A stretch of 64,000 nucleotides of DNA. It comes from Ooceraea biroi (taxonomy: Eukaryota; Arthropoda; Insecta; Hymenoptera; Formicidae). The notes under the pieces were generated by a model. It had not been told where the DNA came from and did not search any database. It was given only the letters and a program-made list of their open reading frames with translations. Each line of letters begins with the position of its first letter. Position 1 is the stretch's first letter. The stretch is from the NCBI RefSeq assembly GCF_003672135.1, contig NC_039507.1, positions 11,904,290 through 11,968,289 on the forward strand, written 5' to 3'. Below, in pieces: positions 32,234-41,985 of this stretch. Position numbers and translations under genes: made by a program.

Positions 32234-32703
32234 CGACGTACATTTAATTCGAAGAATTTTTAATTGCGAGAACTTGAGCTTTGGAGAATCTCGATCATCA
32301 CGTTGTGACCTCTGGGTCGTATAATATTTCGTTTCTTACTGGAAGGCATCAGCCAAATATTGTTGCTCACACTATGGCATCAAAAAGTCAATCCGATCAG
32401 TCTGAATGTTCGCTTTGTGAGTCATCACACTACTTAACGAAGTATGACCGCTACCTTTCGAAGACACCTTATCAACGTAGAGAAGTTATTGTGAAGTATC
32501 GGAGATGCTTCAATTGTCTGGGTTTGCATGCAGCAAGCAAGTGCAGTAATCCCAGACGCTGTCTGAGATGCGGTAAGAAACATCATACTACAATCCACGA
32601 TAGTTCTGATGAGATATCGTTCAAACAATCTACAATCGTACCAAGGAAGGAGAACGAGAAACAATCTGAAGATCAGCTAATTTCAAAGACGCAGTCAGCA
32701 TGA
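32234..32703 (+). pseudogene. BEL/Pao gag, zinc-knuckle half
   Basis: It resumes after Transib with FEEFLIART, a stop (TGA at 32275-32277), then ALENLDHHV.. Two CCHC-type knuckles follow: CSLCESSHYLTKYD.. and CFNCLGLHAASKC plus CLRCGKKHHTTIH. The frame stops again at TGA 32701-32703 but continues in the same frame into the protease. The knuckles bind the element's RNA. Stops at about 32247 (TAA) and 32275 are degenerative. Confidence 0.8.
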
Positions 32704-33230
32704 CTATTACAGTCAACTGCTTTACCATCCGAGCGATTGTCTTCCACGCAAATCCAAACGCTGCTTGCGACTTGCCGAGCTCTTTTACGAAAGGACAACG
32801 GAGAACTTCACGCTGTACGTATATTGATTGATCAAGGCTCGGAGTTGTCTTTTGTCTCGGAAGATTTGGTTCAACTAGTCAAGCTTATTCGCAAGGCAGC
32901 TACAATTCCGCTCCTTGGGATTGGGGGTACTCACATCGGAAATACAAAGGGAGTTGTATCTCTACATCTCCAGTCTATCCACAATTCAGAGAGCCGCTGT
33001 ATTATAAGGGCCTTCATTCTACCTCGACTAACGACCAAACTACCTCCTTCCGATTTTAGGAGTCATTCGTGGCCACATATAGAGGATCTTCAGCTAGCAG
33101 ATCCTGAATACTCTCGTACTGGTCCCATTAACATTATCATAGGTTCGGATAATTACAGTCAAATAATTTTGCCGGGCTTAGCACGAGGTGATTCTCACTC
33201 TCCGATAGCACAACAAACAGTCTTCGGATG
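32704..33230 (+). pseudogene. BEL/Pao aspartic protease region
   Basis: In frame with the knuckles: ALLRKDNGELHAVRILIDQG with the catalytic Asp in the LIDQGSELSFVSEDL motif (D-Q-G-S as in BEL proteases), then IIIGSDNYSQIILPG and QQTVFGW. Coding homology ends at FGW (33230), exactly where the G-rich 5' end of the LINE starts. RT, RNase H, integrase and the 3' LTR are not found downstream. Confidence 0.8.
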
Positions 33231-35494
33231 GGGGGGCTTCGTGAGGAAGAGGAGATCGGCTAGGAAAGTGACGGGGACGGAGAGAGAAGAGAAAGTGTAA
33301 AGAAAGAGTGGAGAAGAGAGGAGACCTGGAGGAGATGAGAGAGGAGAAGAGGAGAAGAGAGAGAAGAGGAAAAGAGGAGAGAGAGAGAGAGAGGAGAGAG
33401 AGAAGAGGAGAGCGGGGAGAGCAGATGAAGAGAGGTGAGAGAGGGGAAATGACTTCGCAAGAAAGGAGAATTACGAGGAAGGCATGAGATAATACAGAGA
33501 GAAGGAGGTAATAAGATTGTACTCGGAAGAGGGCGACAGGAGGAGTGGTCCGAAGATGGAAATCGAACGCGCGATCGAGCGGTCGATCGAGGGTAGAAGA
33601 ACAGGAGGTGAGAAGGGAGAGGGCAGTAGGAAGGAGAATAGTAGGGGAAACACTCGGAAGAGGGCGACAGGTGGTAAGGATCGAGGACTGAATCGAATGC
33701 GTGATCGATGTTCGACACGTGCTAGAAGAAGTACCGGCATAGAGGTTAGAAAAGGTCAGAAGGAGATAAAGGTGAAAAGGTTAGAGGAGCAGTAAGAAGT
33801 GAGATTAGTGAGAAAAGAGAAGAGAAAGGTGAAAAGAAAATGGAAAGAGCAAAAAAGATCAGAAAGGAAATGAAGGATATGAAGGAGATGATGGGTAGGA
33901 TGATGGAGATGATAGGAAAGACGATGAAGATGGTGAAAGGGCTGAAGGAGAGGGAAGAAGAAAGGACGAAGCGGGAGAAAGAAAGGGAAGAGAGGTTAGA
34001 AGGAGCAGAGGGAAGCAGGAGGGAGGCGAGGAGAGAAGAAGAGGGGAGGAGAGAGGAGAAGGAGGAGATGAAGCAGAGAGGAGAAAGAGATGAAAGGCAG
34101 GAGAAAGAGACGAAGAAGAAGAGTGAAGAGATGAAAGGGACAAAAGAAGAAGGAAGTGTGGAGGAAAAGAGAGAAGAGAGTGGAGAGGAGAGCAGTGAGG
34201 AAGGAGAGGAGATGAAGAAGAAGAAAGAAGAGGAAGAAGCGGTGGAAGATGAGGAAGAGGAATGGTGGAGAGAGGTGGAAAGGAGTGAAGAAGAAAGAAG
34301 GAAGGAGAAGGAGATAGAGAGGAAGAGGGAGGTGGAAAGAAGAGGGAGAGAGGAGATGAGGAGGTTAGAGGAAAGAGAGAGAAGAAGGAGAGAGGAGAGG
34401 GAACTGTTGGAGGAAAGAGAGAGAAGAAGGAGAGAGGAGAGGGAACGGTTGGAGGAAAGAGAGAGAAGAAGGAGAGAGGAGAGGGAACGGTTGGAGGAAA
34501 GAGAGAGAAGAAGGAGAGAGGAGAAGGAGCGGGAGGAGAGAGAGAGGAGAAAAAGGGAGGAAATAGAAAGAAGAAAGGGGAGGATAAATAAGGTAGTATG
34601 CAGGGGAATAGAGGGTGAGAATAGAGGAGAGAGGAGGGGAACAGTAGAGGAGATGATGGAGGAACTATTAGGGAGAGAGGTGGAGATGGGTGAGGTAGAA
34701 GAAAGAAGAGGGGAAGGAGGAAAATGGGTTTTGATAGTGGAGATGAGGAGGAAGGGAGATAAAGAAGAGTTGTTGGAGATTAGAGGGGAAGCATGGAAGA
34801 GATGGGGAATAGGGATAGATGAGGACTTAACTATGGAGGAGAGGAAAATAAGGTGGAAGTTGTTGGAGAGAGCGAGAGAGGAGAGAGCAAAGGGGAAGGA
34901 AGTGAGAGTAGAGAATAGGATGATAGAGATAGAAGGGGTAAAATGGATATGGGATGAGGAGCAGGAGGTGGTGATGAAGAAGTAAGGAAAGAGAAAGAGA
35001 GAAGAGGGAGGATAGATAAACGAGAATTGAGGAGAAAGAAGTAGGGAAGGGGGAAGAGAGAGGAGGAAGGAAAGAAGAGGGGTAAAAGGGAGAGCGGGGA
35101 GAGTGAAGAAGTAAAAGGAAAAAAAAATAGAGAAGGAAAAGTATTATTTTAAGTTTATGGTTACAGAAGAAGGTGGACAAGGAAAGAGAGTAAGGAAGAA
35201 GAAAGAGTGGACAGAATGAGGACGAAGGAGAATGGCGGCGAGGAGGAGTGAAGAAAGAGAGAGGATGTGGAAGGACAGGAAGGACAGAAAGGAAAAGAAG
35301 ATGAGAGATAAGGGGAGGGTGATAGGTTAGAAAAATTGTAAGGTCGCAAAAGGCCAGGGTAGTGAAAGAAAGATTGTAAGGGGAAAAGGGGAAGAGAAAA
35401 GTGAAGTATGATGTAAAGGGTTCGGGAACGTTCCCTAAAAGCGCCTTCAAACCCCAAGGGAAATAATAAAGCATTCATTCATTCATTCATTCAT
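33231..35494 (+). mobile_element. Purine-rich non-LTR retroelement, ORF1-only
   Basis: The 5' end is GGGGGGCTTCG. The plus strand is almost entirely A and G for about 2 kb. One ORF1-like gene (33840-34985) is followed by about 480 bp of 3' region with AATAATAAAG at 35463 and a (CATT)n tail (35473-35494) in place of poly(A). No endonuclease or RT ORF exists, so the copy is like a half-LINE. It truncates the BEL protease. No target duplication was identified. Confidence 0.65.
33840..34985 (+). CDS. LINE ORF1-like protein, Glu/Arg/Lys-rich coiled coil (381 aa)
   Basis: Residues 1 to about 245 are an uninterrupted charged coiled coil, with a 14-aa unit (LEERERRRREERER) repeated about four times near residues 180-235, encoded by 42-bp DNA repeats. 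The last about 135 residues are less biased: KWVLIVEMRRKGDK-EELLEIR (RRM-like strand), DLTMEERKIRWKLLERAREE and EGVKWIWDEEQE. This order (coil, RRM-like, C-terminal domain) is that of nucleic-acid-chaperone ORF1 proteins. Insect genome annotations often mislabel such ORFs as golgin- or trichohyalin-like. The frame is intact, but no ORF2 partner is present. Confidence 0.6.
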   Translation: MERAKKIRKEMKDMKEMMGRMMEMIGKTMKMVKGLKEREEERTKREKEREERLEGAEGSRREARREEEGRREEKEEMKQRGERDERQEKETKKKSEEMKGTKEEGSVEEKREESGEESSEEGEEMKKKKEEEEAVEDEEEEWWREVERSEEERRKEKEIERKREVERRGREEMRRLEERERRRREERELLEERERRRREERERLEERERRRREERERLEERERRRREEKEREERERRKREEIERRKGRINKVVCRGIEGENRGERRGTVEEMMEELLGREVEMGEVEERRGEGGKWVLIVEMRRKGDKEELLEIRGEAWKRWGIGIDEDLTMEERKIRWKLLERAREERAKGKEVRVENRMIEIEGVKWIWDEEQEVVMKK

Positions 35495-35589
35495 GTTACA
35501 TTATTCTAACAAATTTCAAAAATGTTTTAGTAAATTTAATTATTATTAAAGTGAATAAACAAAAATTAAAGTTAAAAACACTAATTTAA

Positions 35590-37113
35590 CCCTTAGCTGG
35601 CACATGATGGGGTCCTGAGAGACCCCAGCCTAGTTCGACTGTAAATTTCAATATTTGAACGTACGTAAACTTGAAATACTTCTTAAATAAACAGCTTAAA
35701 TTGAAAAAGAAAACATAACCACTGTATGCGCGCGATCCAGCCGCGAGTCGGCGGACCACAATTGGACACTGGAACCGTCCAGATATGAGCGCGGAGCGAA
35801 TGTTGCGCAGATCCGCGGATCCGCTGGAGGAGACGGGTAAAAAAAAGGTTTGCACAAATTTGATGGACGAACACTCAGATGATGTATTTGATATTGTACA
35901 CTATATACAAGTCCGAAACGGTCGTGCTTCTCGGCAGCAGATTTGGCCGTGACCAGTGCCGACGGCTAGTGAACGACGCGGACGGAGATCTTGATGACCG
36001 TGTTGACCGAGCGCGGCGGAAATCTTGTTGGGAGCTAGGTTTCGGCAGCTCCCGCGTGCGGAAATCTTGAGCCGGTCGCGTTCTCGCGGTCGCGTTTGCC
36101 GTCGGATCGCTGTTGCTGCTGGGCGCGGATCGGCGCACTTCCGGTCTCGGATGGGGCTGATGTCCCCTGAAGCACGCTTCGTGATTCGGTTATACGCAGA
36201 GTACAAGATGCTTGTACGAATAAACAATCGATTCACGAGTCGAACTCCTCGTGAACGGTGCGGAGTCGAGCTCGCGGGCAGTCGCAGGCGAAACTCGCGG
36301 ATACAGGTTGGCCGTTTGCGTGAGTGGAACTCACGGACGCACTTGCCCCGTATCGCGAATCACTCGAACCAAGTTTTCTCTCACTATAAGGCAGCGTAAT
36401 GCTTAACGTGTTTGTCGGAGCGCTCTTATTTCGAGACTGATTCCAAAATCGAGCGGAATAACGGCAGCGACTCGCGAGTAAGCTGTTTGTCGCAAGCAAA
36501 AACTGGCTGATTAGACTCAAGCTTCAAATCGCGGGCAGAAAAAGAGCAGCTAGCAACTAGCCGACACCGCGGCCTTCGCCGCTCAGCTGATCCTCTGTGT
36601 GACAAACAGGCAAAAACCCTTACCGCGCGATTCTATTTGTCACGATATCGGGAACGACGTTTCTCGAAGGTTCGAGTGATTTCGATACCACGTATTCAGC
36701 TGTGCGGGTGAACAACCACTTTTATTCAAATATCACCAATGCAACCTTCAGAATAAATACCTTTTTTTAAACCGAAAATATCGAACTATTTTTTTATAAT
36801 AGTGTTATGACTCCAGAGTATGTCATTAAAATTTTAGCTCTTAATATGAAAAAGTGAAAAAATAACAAATTTTTGAATGAAAACTGACATTTTTCATGTT
36901 TTTTCGACAAAATCCATTTTTTTGTATACTTAACCTTCAATTTTTTTAAAATTTACTATAGGATCTTCTATAAGAATACTTTAGGAGTATCTCCTAATTT
37001 TTTAAAGTAATTATATATTTATTTACAGTAGTTACAAATGAATGTACTGCTGGGGTCCTACAGGACCCCAGTGTGCCATCTATGTGATTTGGCCGCAGTG
37101 TGCCAGCTAAGGG
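35590..37113. mobile_element. piggyBac-type non-autonomous element (1524 bp)
   Basis: TTAA occurs on both sides (35586-35589 and 37114-37117) and the inverted ends are CCCTTAGCTGGCACA. Just inside, both ends carry GGGGTCCT..ACCCC short palindromes. A CCC start with TTAA fits piggyBac. No transposase is found. The centre (35720-36660) is GC-rich with only incidental frames; it may be a secondary insertion or captured DNA. MDEHSDDVFDIV at about 35862-35898 resembles an acidic N-terminus but cannot be extended. Confidence 0.7.
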
Positions 37114-37351
37114 TTAAAAAAAAATTTAAGCTTGAGAAGTATGCTTTTTTCTTGGATTGCGTCCATTTTTACTAAGAAAGTAGATAAAAGGTACCTACAA
37201 AAATGATATAAGTTTCATTCAAGCGCATTTTTTATTAATATAGTATTAAAATTAAGCAAAAATAATAAAATATTGAATAAATTATTAATGGTAAAAAACA
37301 CGGTTGTAAGCCAAAGCTGGATGTCAGTGCTTGTTTATTAAATTAATGATA

Positions 37352-37397
37352 GTACATCAGACGTTTTGGTCTCGCTCTTGGACCATCCTCAGTGTAC
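37352..37397 (-). ncRNA. Hammerhead-type motif, PLE2 left end (mutated core)
   Basis: On the minus strand: GTACACTGAGGATGGTC, loop, GACC, AAAA, CGTC, TGATGTAC. Compared with the right copy, the essential GAAA has become AAAA, which should abolish cleavage. Stem I (GTACA/TGTAC) and stem II (GGTC/GACC) are preserved. Confidence 0.55.
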
Positions 37398-37404
37398 AAA
37401 AAAC

Positions 37405-37855
37405 TCTTAAACATATTCAATCAATCTACATTAAAACATTGAGCTATGATACAAATAGACATTATAATATGATATTCACATACCTGGATAAATGATCAAG
37501 CATACATAATTATTAAAAGCACAGCATTACATTATAGTCAAAATTCTCGTCAGCGCCTATTGCAAAATTTACAAACAACAAATTGAATTACTCCATAAAA
37601 ACAAAGTTATTAAATATTGAATACTTATTACTCCTAAGTAGTACATCAGCACTGTACAATAAAATCATTTTACATCATTTCTCAGATCAAAGAATAAAAT
37701 CAAAGTACAAAATAAAAAGGTGAAACGCAATCACAAGAGATTTTCTACATGTCTATAATCCCCTCACTGTCACGACGCGAATACACAGACTGTGAACGCT
37801 GAGCTCATGCTGTTGTCGAGATCGCATACATAAACAAGACCAAAAGTAACCAAGG
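37405..37855. other. PLE2 3' region
   Basis: Non-coding sequence between the terminal repeat and the endonuclease stop codon; presumably the PLE2 3' UTR. No other feature is seen. Confidence 0.5.
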
Positions 37856-37858
37856 TTA

Positions 37859-38230
37859 TTATGGAGAAAATAAATTTAAGATCGGAAGATAATCTTCCGG
37901 TAACGATTCCGTATCCTTTTGCAGATTCAGTGGATATACTTGTCTCTTAATGTTGACCATTTCTGAAATTAATCTTTTTTTACAAGATCTTTTCTCATCT
38001 AAGATCTCAATATCATCCCACTTGAAATCATGAGATGACTCTAACTTGTGGCTCGATATAACAGAAGGGGACCCCGTTCTTTTGTTAATATCTTTTCTGT
38101 GTTCATTGATTCTTGTGTGGAGCTGTTGTTTGGTTCGGCCTACATATGACGCGTCGCAATCATTACACGAGATCTTATATACGACATTGCAATGCGCCAT
38201 TTTTTAAGAGGATCTTTCTTATTAAAAATA
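37859..38230 (-). pseudogene. PLE2 GIY-YIG endonuclease domain
   Basis: VVYKISCNDCDASYVGRTKQ holds the GIY-YIG core (VYK..YVG), HTRINEH the catalytic Arg, then SHKLESSHDFKWDDIEIL and SCKKRLISEMVNIK with the candidate catalytic Glu. The C-terminus DTESLPEDYLPILNLF matches the family pattern (xLPxxYxxIL). The domain itself reads intact but is out of frame with the RT, with a shift near 38205. Confidence 0.8.
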
Positions 38231-39370
38231 AATTTACTTAAGGAATGCATAGACCGGTAAGCCATATTGAAATTCATTTTCTTGATTGTTCTAGAGAATT
38301 TCTCCGAAACCGACTTTACATAAGGACCCATAAAAAACTTTTTTTCCATTAGTCTCTACATCCTCATTATTATCCATACCATAAGAAAACTTCTTTAACC
38401 TCCTCCTGGTAATATTGGAGAATATAAACTGGACCAGATATCCATTGTCCAATAAACAATTAATTACAAACTTCAAATTCTTCTCATGGTATTGCGGATC
38501 CGAGAGCTGCACTACTTTATCCACCAAACCAAAGACCACTCCACGTTTATGTGCAGTTGAGTGATGCGAATAATAGCTCAGATACCTTCCAGAAAACGTT
38601 GGCTTGCGGTACCAATCACAACTAAGAGAGCCATGGTTAAAAATAATAGACACATCGAGAAAATTAATGCTATGGTTATTACTCTCTTCTTTAGTAAACT
38701 GTAATCTATTGTGAAAAGAATTAAACGTCTCTAAGATGTCATCAATATACTCACGATTCGTCGCCAATAAAACGTCGCCCACGTATCTATAATAAACCGG
38801 AATGTAATAGTTTAATGTGTGAAAAACGTAATCCTCCAAATCCTGTGGCACTACATCTGCAATAGTCGGAGAAACGGGTGATCCCATTGGAGTCCCAAAG
38901 ATCTGTTTGTATACGCAACCGTTAAAGGAGAAATATGTAGAATCCAATACAAATTTAAGACCTATTAAAAATTCGTTTAACGGTATGGTCGTGCCCTCAG
39001 AAATGCTGTCCCACCTTCGCTCCACGCTCTTTATCGCCAGTTTTAAAGGAACATTGGTAAACAGCGATACAACGTCAAAAGAAACAAATTGTACATTAGA
39101 GTCCAAATTAATGCTTCTTAGTTCATTGACCAACTGATAGCTATTTTTTACGTGACTCTTTGGAAAAACTATATTCTCGTGAATAGTATCGTGTAAAAAA
39201 GACGATAAAGCATAAAGTGGACTGTTTATACATGATACTATAATTCTGAGGGGACAACCATCTTTGTGTATTTTTGGAAGGCCATAAGCTCTCGGAAGGC
39301 CATAAGCCACCATCCATCGACAACAACGATCGATATCTAGAATTTTGTATGTAACCTTTGTTACATACAC
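38231..39370 (-). pseudogene. PLE2 reverse transcriptase, active site mutated
   Basis: A 359-aa frame (38291-39370) has GLPKIHKDGCPLRIIVSCI, FDVVSLFTNVP with the first catalytic Asp, FGTPMGSPVSPTIAD, YYRYVGDVLLA and WYRKPTFSGRYLSYYS. The YVDD motif is YVGD here, so one catalytic Asp is lost. A frameshift near 38330 moves coding to another frame (38140-38349: VKSVSEKFSRTIKKMNFNMAY..), and a second near 38205 separates it from the nuclease. The 5' end is degenerate where AYGLPRAYGLPKI repeats a few codons. Confidence 0.85.
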
Positions 39371-40290
39371 GGAAAGAAAAAATTTTGCTACCGTAGCTAA
39401 TCATGATTTGCTAAAACTGTGTTTGCTGCCGTAGCTATAAATTTCGAAACCACAGCAAAATGGTTTGTTGTGGCACCTAATGAATGAGAAACCTAACCTA
39501 ATACATAAAGAAAGTAGCAAAATATGCATAGCTGTAAGGATCATATTGTACAGCAACATAAAAATAGCTATCGGAACTAACCGATATGCCACAGATACAA
39601 CATTATTTCGCTGCCGCATGCAAACGCGACGCGAACAGCGCTGCGCATGCGCAGTGGTAAATAATTGAGTTAGTGATTCACTTGATCTAGCTATTGCTAA
39701 TTAATGTAGCTATCTTGTATATACTTTTAACTGCAGAATATATTTCGGGTTTAGCATCAGTTTGATCGCCACAGCAAAAGTATTAGCAGAGAGGAACCTG
39801 AGAGCGGCCAGGCCGCCGTTTACGCCCATATTTTTGCATTGAGAAATTTGAGAAATACATCAAATGTGAACTTACATTCCATTTAACATGCACATGATCT
39901 TTTTTCATAATGAAAGAAGATCATGTGCATGTTAAATGGAATGTAAGTTCACATTTGATGTATTTCTCAAATTTCTCAATGCAAAAATATGGGCGTAAAC
40001 GGCGGCCTGGCCGCTCTCAGGTTCCTCTCTGCTATTAGCAACGACAGCAAAAATTGTGTCTTCCATATACAAAGTAGTATGCACGCTACAACTAATCGCT
40101 GCAACATATGTTGTGATAACTGCTAACTAAAATATGTACTGCAGCTAAGTCTTGCATATAAGGCAGTTAAACATTTTCAACTAATTAAAATAGGTGTCAC
40201 AGCTAAGATGTTAGTTGTCTATATATTACGACTGAAATTTAGCTACCACACGCAGTTTTTAGCTACGGCAGCTACTTTTTTCTTTCCGTG
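39368..40290. mobile_element. TA-flanked non-autonomous element (923 bp) in PLE2
   Basis: The ends CACGGAAAGAAAAAA are inverted (right end TTTTTTCTTTCCGTG) and flanked by TA on both sides (39366-39367 and 40291-40292). Just inside, both ends have GCTACCGTAGCTAA-like sequence, and CTAGCTA/AGCTACGGCAGCTA motifs recur through the interior. No transposase. TA duplication suggests a Tc1/mariner-mobilised MITE. It contains the 247-bp palindrome below. Confidence 0.65.
39786..40032. mobile_element. Near-perfect 247-bp palindrome with TATTA duplication
   Basis: Arms of about 115-120 bp start GCAGAGAGGAACCTGAGAGC and mirror each other exactly up to a small centre near 39905-39915. It is flanked by TATTA at 39781-39785 and 40033-40037. 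A palindrome this perfect with a clean target duplication indicates recent insertion or very young foldback formation. No coding. Confidence 0.8.
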
Positions 40291-40297
40291 TACACAC

Positions 40298-40337
40298 TGA
40301 GGATGGTCCAAGAGTGAGACCGAAACGTCTGATGTAC
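40298..40337 (+). ncRNA. Hammerhead-type ribozyme core, PLE2 right end
   Basis: CTGAGGA (CUGANGA box) at 40298, stem II TGGTC..GACC around a CAAGAGTGA loop, GAAA at 40322-40325, then CGTC and TGATGTAC. Stem I would pair the upstream TACA with TGTAC. Stem III is minimal, so cleavage would need an ACGU self-pairing dimer, as described for Penelope hammerheads (Cervera and De la Peña). The strand is antisense to the PLE2 coding region because this is the inverted terminal copy. Confidence 0.6.
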
Positions 40338-40409
40338 TTTCATTAATTTAATAAACAAGCACTGACATCCAGCTTTGGCTTACAACCGTGTTTTTTACCA
40401 TTGAAGATT

Positions 40410-41550
40410 ACGGAGCCATTGAAGATTGTATAAATTATTAATTTATATAAGTAATTTTATTGATGTCAGTAATACGTTCATCTTTTTGGTGTTGTTTCTA
40501 ATACTGTCAACAGTATTATGGACACCAATCGCGAAATTAACGTAATTATTGACAGTTAACATAACCTATGTACTTGTTTGGCTTGTGTGTCATCACGTAT
40601 TAAAATCAGTGTAAGTAAAATAATTGTCATAAATATAAATATGTTATAAGTTTATTAAAACATAAAAATTAGATCTATAAACGTTAATTTAAATTATTAA
40701 TGTAATATTAAAACTTGACAGTAATAGGATCATCTAGTTGCTAGAATTAGGAACAACATGATGTGGCGATTGACAGTATTAGGTGCAACTATATTTAACC
40801 ATTAGTATATTAATTGATAAATGAAATATTAATTATATTTAATTATTTCTATTTTATTCTGAAATTATATACTAATAACAAATTTTAAAAATGTATAACA
40901 CTATAATATTATTGACCGTATATATTTAATCAAATATAATTAAATATCTAATACCTTAATATGCCAGTAATATGGCCATTTACCCTATGATTGATTGTCT
41001 TACATTGTCTTACAAGTTTATGATCCGTTATCTACCGCTTGCCGTGCTTACAAAAAGACCAACTGATGACCAGCGTTCTTGCGACTCACTGTGCTCTGCA
41101 CGCACCTCTTATTGATTGTATTACACGCTTTATGAGCATCTATTATCTTTTCCAAGAAATAAACTATTGTTTTATTTCTATTGACTTAAAATAATTTCGA
41201 TCCTGTCTTAAGCCATTTCTTCGTGGAAATCTTGGATTTGACGAGCTTGCCCGAAGGGCAAGAAAGGGAGATCGTTTCATATATTTTAACTAATCAAATA
41301 TGTTTTTCATTACAATAAATATAAAACGTTTTATTATTATAGCTATTTAAATATAGCTTATGTCTAAAAGTTAATGTTTGCTAAAGAACGAAAGTCATAT
41401 TATTGTATAAGCTTTTAGACAAAAAATTGGTTTATAGAGGATTAATGTGAAAAAGTAGAGCTTATATTAGGTATATAATTAAGTTTCTGTAGTTTTTATC
41501 GAAAATTTGTTTATTAATAAATATGTAACAAAGCAACATTATTAATTAAA
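40410..41550. other. AT-rich interval, no gene
   Basis: No supportable gene. A TATGACAGT-rich motif of the type ..AACACTATAATATTATTGACC.. appears, but no repeat pair or ends were established. Confidence 0.4.
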
Positions 41551-41559
41551 TTATTTTTC

Positions 41560-41985
41560 CTCTAAATCTACAATCTTTTGTCATCTTTCGAGTAAGAGAT
41601 GGATTTCCCGATAGAAGAATAATTTGCCTTTTGAAGCGATTTGAAACGATTTATTTTCGAACTTAGCTGGATTTCGAAAACATGTGTCAGACAAGTTGCA
41701 TCGACCGGAACAAATAATAGTCGAAAGGCGCAATGTCTAAAGAGTACACCAGATACGGTAAAGGACTTTCCATTCGAACTCTATTAAAGTTTACTTTAAA
41801 GGTTACAACAGTAACATGTGGCCGAACATTGTTATACAAAAGGTTGACTGTACGATGTCCTCAGTCAGTAAATGGTCTTTTTTTATTTAACTGATGGACC
41901 AAATAGTTTAATTATCGAGTGCACCTGTAGTCGTTTCAGAAGCTTGATCCAGAAACTCAAAATACTCCTTTTATTCGTTGGGTAT
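41560..41985 (-). pseudogene. Mariner transposase relic, C-terminal part
   Basis: Minus-strand frames give YFEFLDQASETTTGALDN, VHQLNKKRPFTD, then YNNVRPHVTVVTFK (HDNARPH equivalent) and YSLDIAPFDYYLFRSMQ (SPDLAPSDYHLF equivalent, third catalytic Asp), ending with ASKGKLFFYREIHLLLE. Several stops and shifts are present. It belongs with the fragments at 43431-43487 and 48588-48965, an old mariner of a different subfamily from the intact one at 54347. Confidence 0.65.

Larger units (their letters stand above)
37287..40402 (-). mobile_element. PLE2: Penelope-like element with inverted ends
   Basis: Inverted terminal repeats of about 115 bp (37287-37402 and 40290-40402) begin AATGGTAAAAAACACGG and include ACATCAGACGTTTYGGTCTC. 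The minus-strand coding region carries RT (38291-39370) and GIY-YIG (37859-38230). A TA-flanked element (39368-40290) interrupts the 5' side of the coding region next to the right terminal repeat. Two frameshifts and an active-site mutation show the copy is dead. Confidence 0.85.

Noticed and set aside
33260..33740. 152-aa and 89-aa minus-strand ORFs
   Set aside because: They are shadows on the pyrimidine strand of the same LINE 5' region.
34827..35474. 215-aa and 105-aa Ser/Leu/Pro/Phe-rich minus-strand ORFs
   Set aside because: They are complement of the purine-only LINE strand, giving Ser/Leu/Pro/Phe by base composition alone.
35901..36399. Overlapping Arg/Ser-rich ORFs in the piggyBac-type element
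   Set aside because: GC-rich low-stop sequence with frames on both strands and no transposase motif.
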